Below the pieces are notes generated by a model that was not told the origin of the DNA, searched no databases, and saw only the letters and a program-made list of their open reading frames with translations. From contig CP012821.1 of NCBI GenBank assembly GCA_001936135.1, forward strand, positions 558,001 to 622,000: DNA of 64,000 bases. Reading direction: 5' to 3'. Below, piece after piece: positions 61,940-64,000 of the stretch. The position numbers and the translations under genes are program-made. The number at the start of each line of letters is the position of its first letter. The stretch's first letter is position 1. This DNA comes from Saccharomycopsis fibuligera x Saccharomycopsis cf. fibuligera. Its lineage: Eukaryota; Ascomycota; Saccharomycetes; Ascoideales; Saccharomycopsidaceae.

Positions 61940-63336
61940 TGTCTGTGTGTGTGCTGTTCGTGAATTTGCTCACTTTTACTTGACTATTATACTTGTAGCC
62001 GTTGGCCTATTTGCACTTTTGTACTGGTCTCCTTTTTCTTTTCCTCTGTGGTTCGTTAGGCTCCGGACACTGCTGTTTTTTCGTCTGTTTCCAGTTTGCC
62101 TGCTCTGAAGTTATTGGCAGCCCCGTTGACGTTTTTGTTTTTATTGGCGATGCTGTTGTTGATGGTTTCAATAATGATAGAGATTTCTGCTGATGTTGAA
62201 TTAGTTCAGCGTCGCGCACGCACGCGTGGCTAATGGGGAGACAAGAGTAAATAGAGAAAGAACAGGGTAACACCTAAATTGCTATATAAGCACATGAGTG
62301 AAAAAAAAAAATTATTTTATTTCCTTTTACTTCGTTTCCTCATTGAATTCAACAATTGTTTTCGTTTTAATGAGGGATTTAATGGCCAATGTGCTTATGA
62401 GCATGCAAGCATATATAATTAGATGTCAAAAACAATATATGCTATCTTCAACAACCGTTATACGCTTGCCCACGTCTAAGCAGTAGTCTTCAAACTCTCA
62501 ACTGTTCAGTTTTTTTTTTTTTTTTTCTTCTATTTTATTTTATTTTATTTTCGATCTCTTTTGCCTTTCCAGCACGCTTTGTCAAATTCCTATTGTTCTT
62601 ATTTCCCAATTACAATAGTGCCACGCTAGTGCTAACATCAACTTTTTGAATTTTGTTATTCGTTTAACGAGTTCTTAAAAATGGACAATCTTAGTGCCAT
62701 GGTAGATCGGTTTATTTCAAACCTGGTTTATTGGCCGGTATGTCCGGATATTTTATACTGCTACTTTTTTCTTTTTTATTGGTATCACTTTTCTCTTCTC
62801 TTTCTATTTAGTTGTTGTAGCATGCGCTTCCTGAAGCCAGTGAGAATTATGCCATGGTCATTCTAAGCATGCAACATTTATTTCTTGGAACCCGGGAATC
62901 TTGTATTCCTGAAAGTAACGGTACGCGCCATATACTAGCCTGAATGCCTGCTCTTTGCTTGTTTAGCCGTTGTTCGTTCGTCTCTGACCGATACCTTTTT
63001 TACAACCAGTGCTGCACCGCCGTAGATTTAAGAAGAGTCGGCCGGCGTTGGCACGAACTGTGAAAATCCATTCAGGCGTGACTTCTACAGGCAGTTGATT
63101 GTCCTAATTAGGTGGTATAAACAGAGAGAGAGAGAGAGAGAGAGAGGATCAAGCAAGTGAATGAAAACTTGCTCTGTATGTTCCGTCGCAGGGATGAACG
63201 CAATGAAGTTGCGTAAGCCCCGTCAAAGAGAAAAAAAAAGACTCTATCTCATTACATATATGCTGTTGCAAACGGCTAAAAGCCCAAAGCTTTGGAGCGT
63301 AACCCCAACACAGCAATACTGGAAATTGCACATTTG
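61940..63336. other. Spacer (1.4 kb), CAC2 promoter
   Basis: Contains T-rich stretches near 62512, an (AG)12 tract at 63123-63146 and a possible small spliced gene, listed separately. Confidence 0.5.
62681..62943 (+). other. Possible small two-exon gene (about 59 residues)
   Basis: ATG 62681 opens 19 codons (MDNLSAMVDRFISN..VYWP) ending exactly at a consensus donor GTATGT (62738). A TAG acceptor at 62818-62820 would continue the frame for 40 codons (HALPEASENYAMVILSM..) to TGA at 62943. No good branch site is seen and the product matches nothing I know, so this is speculative. Confidence 0.2.
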
Positions 63337-64000
63337 CTAATAAAACGTGTCGGGGTACTGTTGCTGCGGCTGCTGTTCCTGTTCCACTTGTCGGGTCTGT
63401 TGATGCTGTTCAGCTAGCTGAACAGCAAGCTGTTCTTGAGTGAGCAGCAGCAGCAGCTGCACCTGGGGCAGTTGGACCGGAGGCAGCACCAAACTGTGTT
63501 GCTGCAACGACTGTTTCTTAGTCTCTGGCAACCGCTCAATCCCAAACCGATAAACAAACCCCAACGTGGTCTCAACGTTGAAAGGCGGCACCGGCTGCCA
63601 AACCTCAATCTTCTCCGCCAACTTTGCCGACACAGACTCGGTGTAATTATTGTACGCAATAACAAGCATGGGGACGGAGTACAATGTGCTTGCTTGTCTT
63701 GCCATCGGCACGCCATCGCTGCTCTTGACTAGTCTCAATTTGGCGGCAAAGATGCGGTCCAGGACGCTGCCTATGCTTTCGACTTGCCACACCTGCCGGG
63801 ATCCCACGCCGCCAAGTTGCAACAATTTCGCTTTGCCCATTGTGTCCTTGACGATAGGAATGCTGTCGATCCCCCAGTGAAGTCCCGTTAGACGAATAAT
63901 GCCGCCAAACCGCAGCACTAGCTCCTTTTGGGACTCTTCGTTGACTAGGTACGCGGTTGTGTAGACTGACTTCTTGAGCCGTAGCAAATCTAGCTTTGGA
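63337..64000 (-). CDS. Unrecognised protein, N-terminal part beyond the right edge
   Basis: About 221 codons enter from the right edge and end at TAG 63339-63337. The visible part looks folded: SVYTTAYLVNEESQKELVLR, then RLTGLHWGIDSIPIVKDTMG, LGGVGSRQVWQVESIGSVLD and NVETTLGFVYRFGIERLPE. It ends in a Gln-rich low-complexity tail (~45 residues, PQQQYPDTFY). No ATG near the edge is a convincing start, so the gene very likely continues outside. I do not recognise the family. Confidence 0.72.
   Translation of the reverse strand, partial: PKLDLLRLKKSVYTTAYLVNEESQKELVLRFGGIIRLTGLHWGIDSIPIVKDTMGKAKLLQLGGVGSRQVWQVESIGSVLDRIFAAKLRLVKSSDGVPMARQASTLYSVPMLVIAYNNYTESVSAKLAEKIEVWQPVPPFNVETTLGFVYRFGIERLPETKKQSLQQHSLVLPPVQLPQVQLLLLLTQEQLAVQLAEQHQQTRQVEQEQQPQQQYPDTFY

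Overview
The window is nuclear DNA of an ascomycete yeast, most likely of the CTG-Ser group (Candida/Lodderomyces relatives). It carries yeast orthologues (CHD1, COQ8, NAB2, MED31, PRP43, DUO1, PCS60, BRE4, CAC2), rare introns with GTATGT/GTAAGT donors and TACTAAC-type branch sites, and AT-rich spacers. CTG codons are rare: none occur in the 535 codons of PCS60. One falls where WD40 proteins nearly always carry Ser (G-[CTG]-M-D-N in CAC2), which fits CTG read as serine. Heavy homopeptide runs (Gln, Asn, Ser, Ala-Gly) and many microsatellites recall Lodderomyces-like genomes, but the species is not settled.

Layout. 1-1814 (-): unrecognised gene cut by the left edge. 4210-11550 (+): a 2446-residue Gly/Ala/Ser-rich protein with about 19 Ala/Gly 'zipper' segments and a triplicated module. 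12844-13650 (+): a small protein with a central folded region. 16245-18224 (-): an Asn/Gln-rich putative regulator. 18225-29895: an 11.7-kb gene desert whose centre (about 20.4-27.3 kb) is strikingly GC-rich, full of short tandem and inverted repeats, and flanked by AT-rich DNA with long T tracts. From 29.9 kb on the window is ordinary gene-bearing DNA: CHD1 (-), COQ8 (-), NAB2 (+), spliced MED31 (+), PRP43 (-), DUO1 (-), PCS60 (+), BRE4-like (+), ADH6-like (-), spliced CAC2 (-), and a gene cut by the right edge (-). Two spacers (52.5-54.5 and 55.6-59.5 kb) hold coding-like remnants.

Functionally the genes are mixed housekeeping, as is usual in yeasts. They cover chromatin remodelling and assembly (CHD1, CAC2), transcription (MED31), mRNA export and splicing or ribosome biogenesis (NAB2, PRP43), the kinetochore (DUO1), coenzyme Q (COQ8), a peroxisomal CoA ligase (PCS60), a membrane exporter-like protein and an NADPH alcohol dehydrogenase. 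COQ8/NAB2 and DUO1/PCS60 share short divergent promoters. The two items most worth following are the GC-rich desert, a candidate regional centromere or other specialised chromosomal element, and the giant zipper-repeat protein with its mosaic internal duplication. No transposon, LTR, tRNA or rRNA was recognised.
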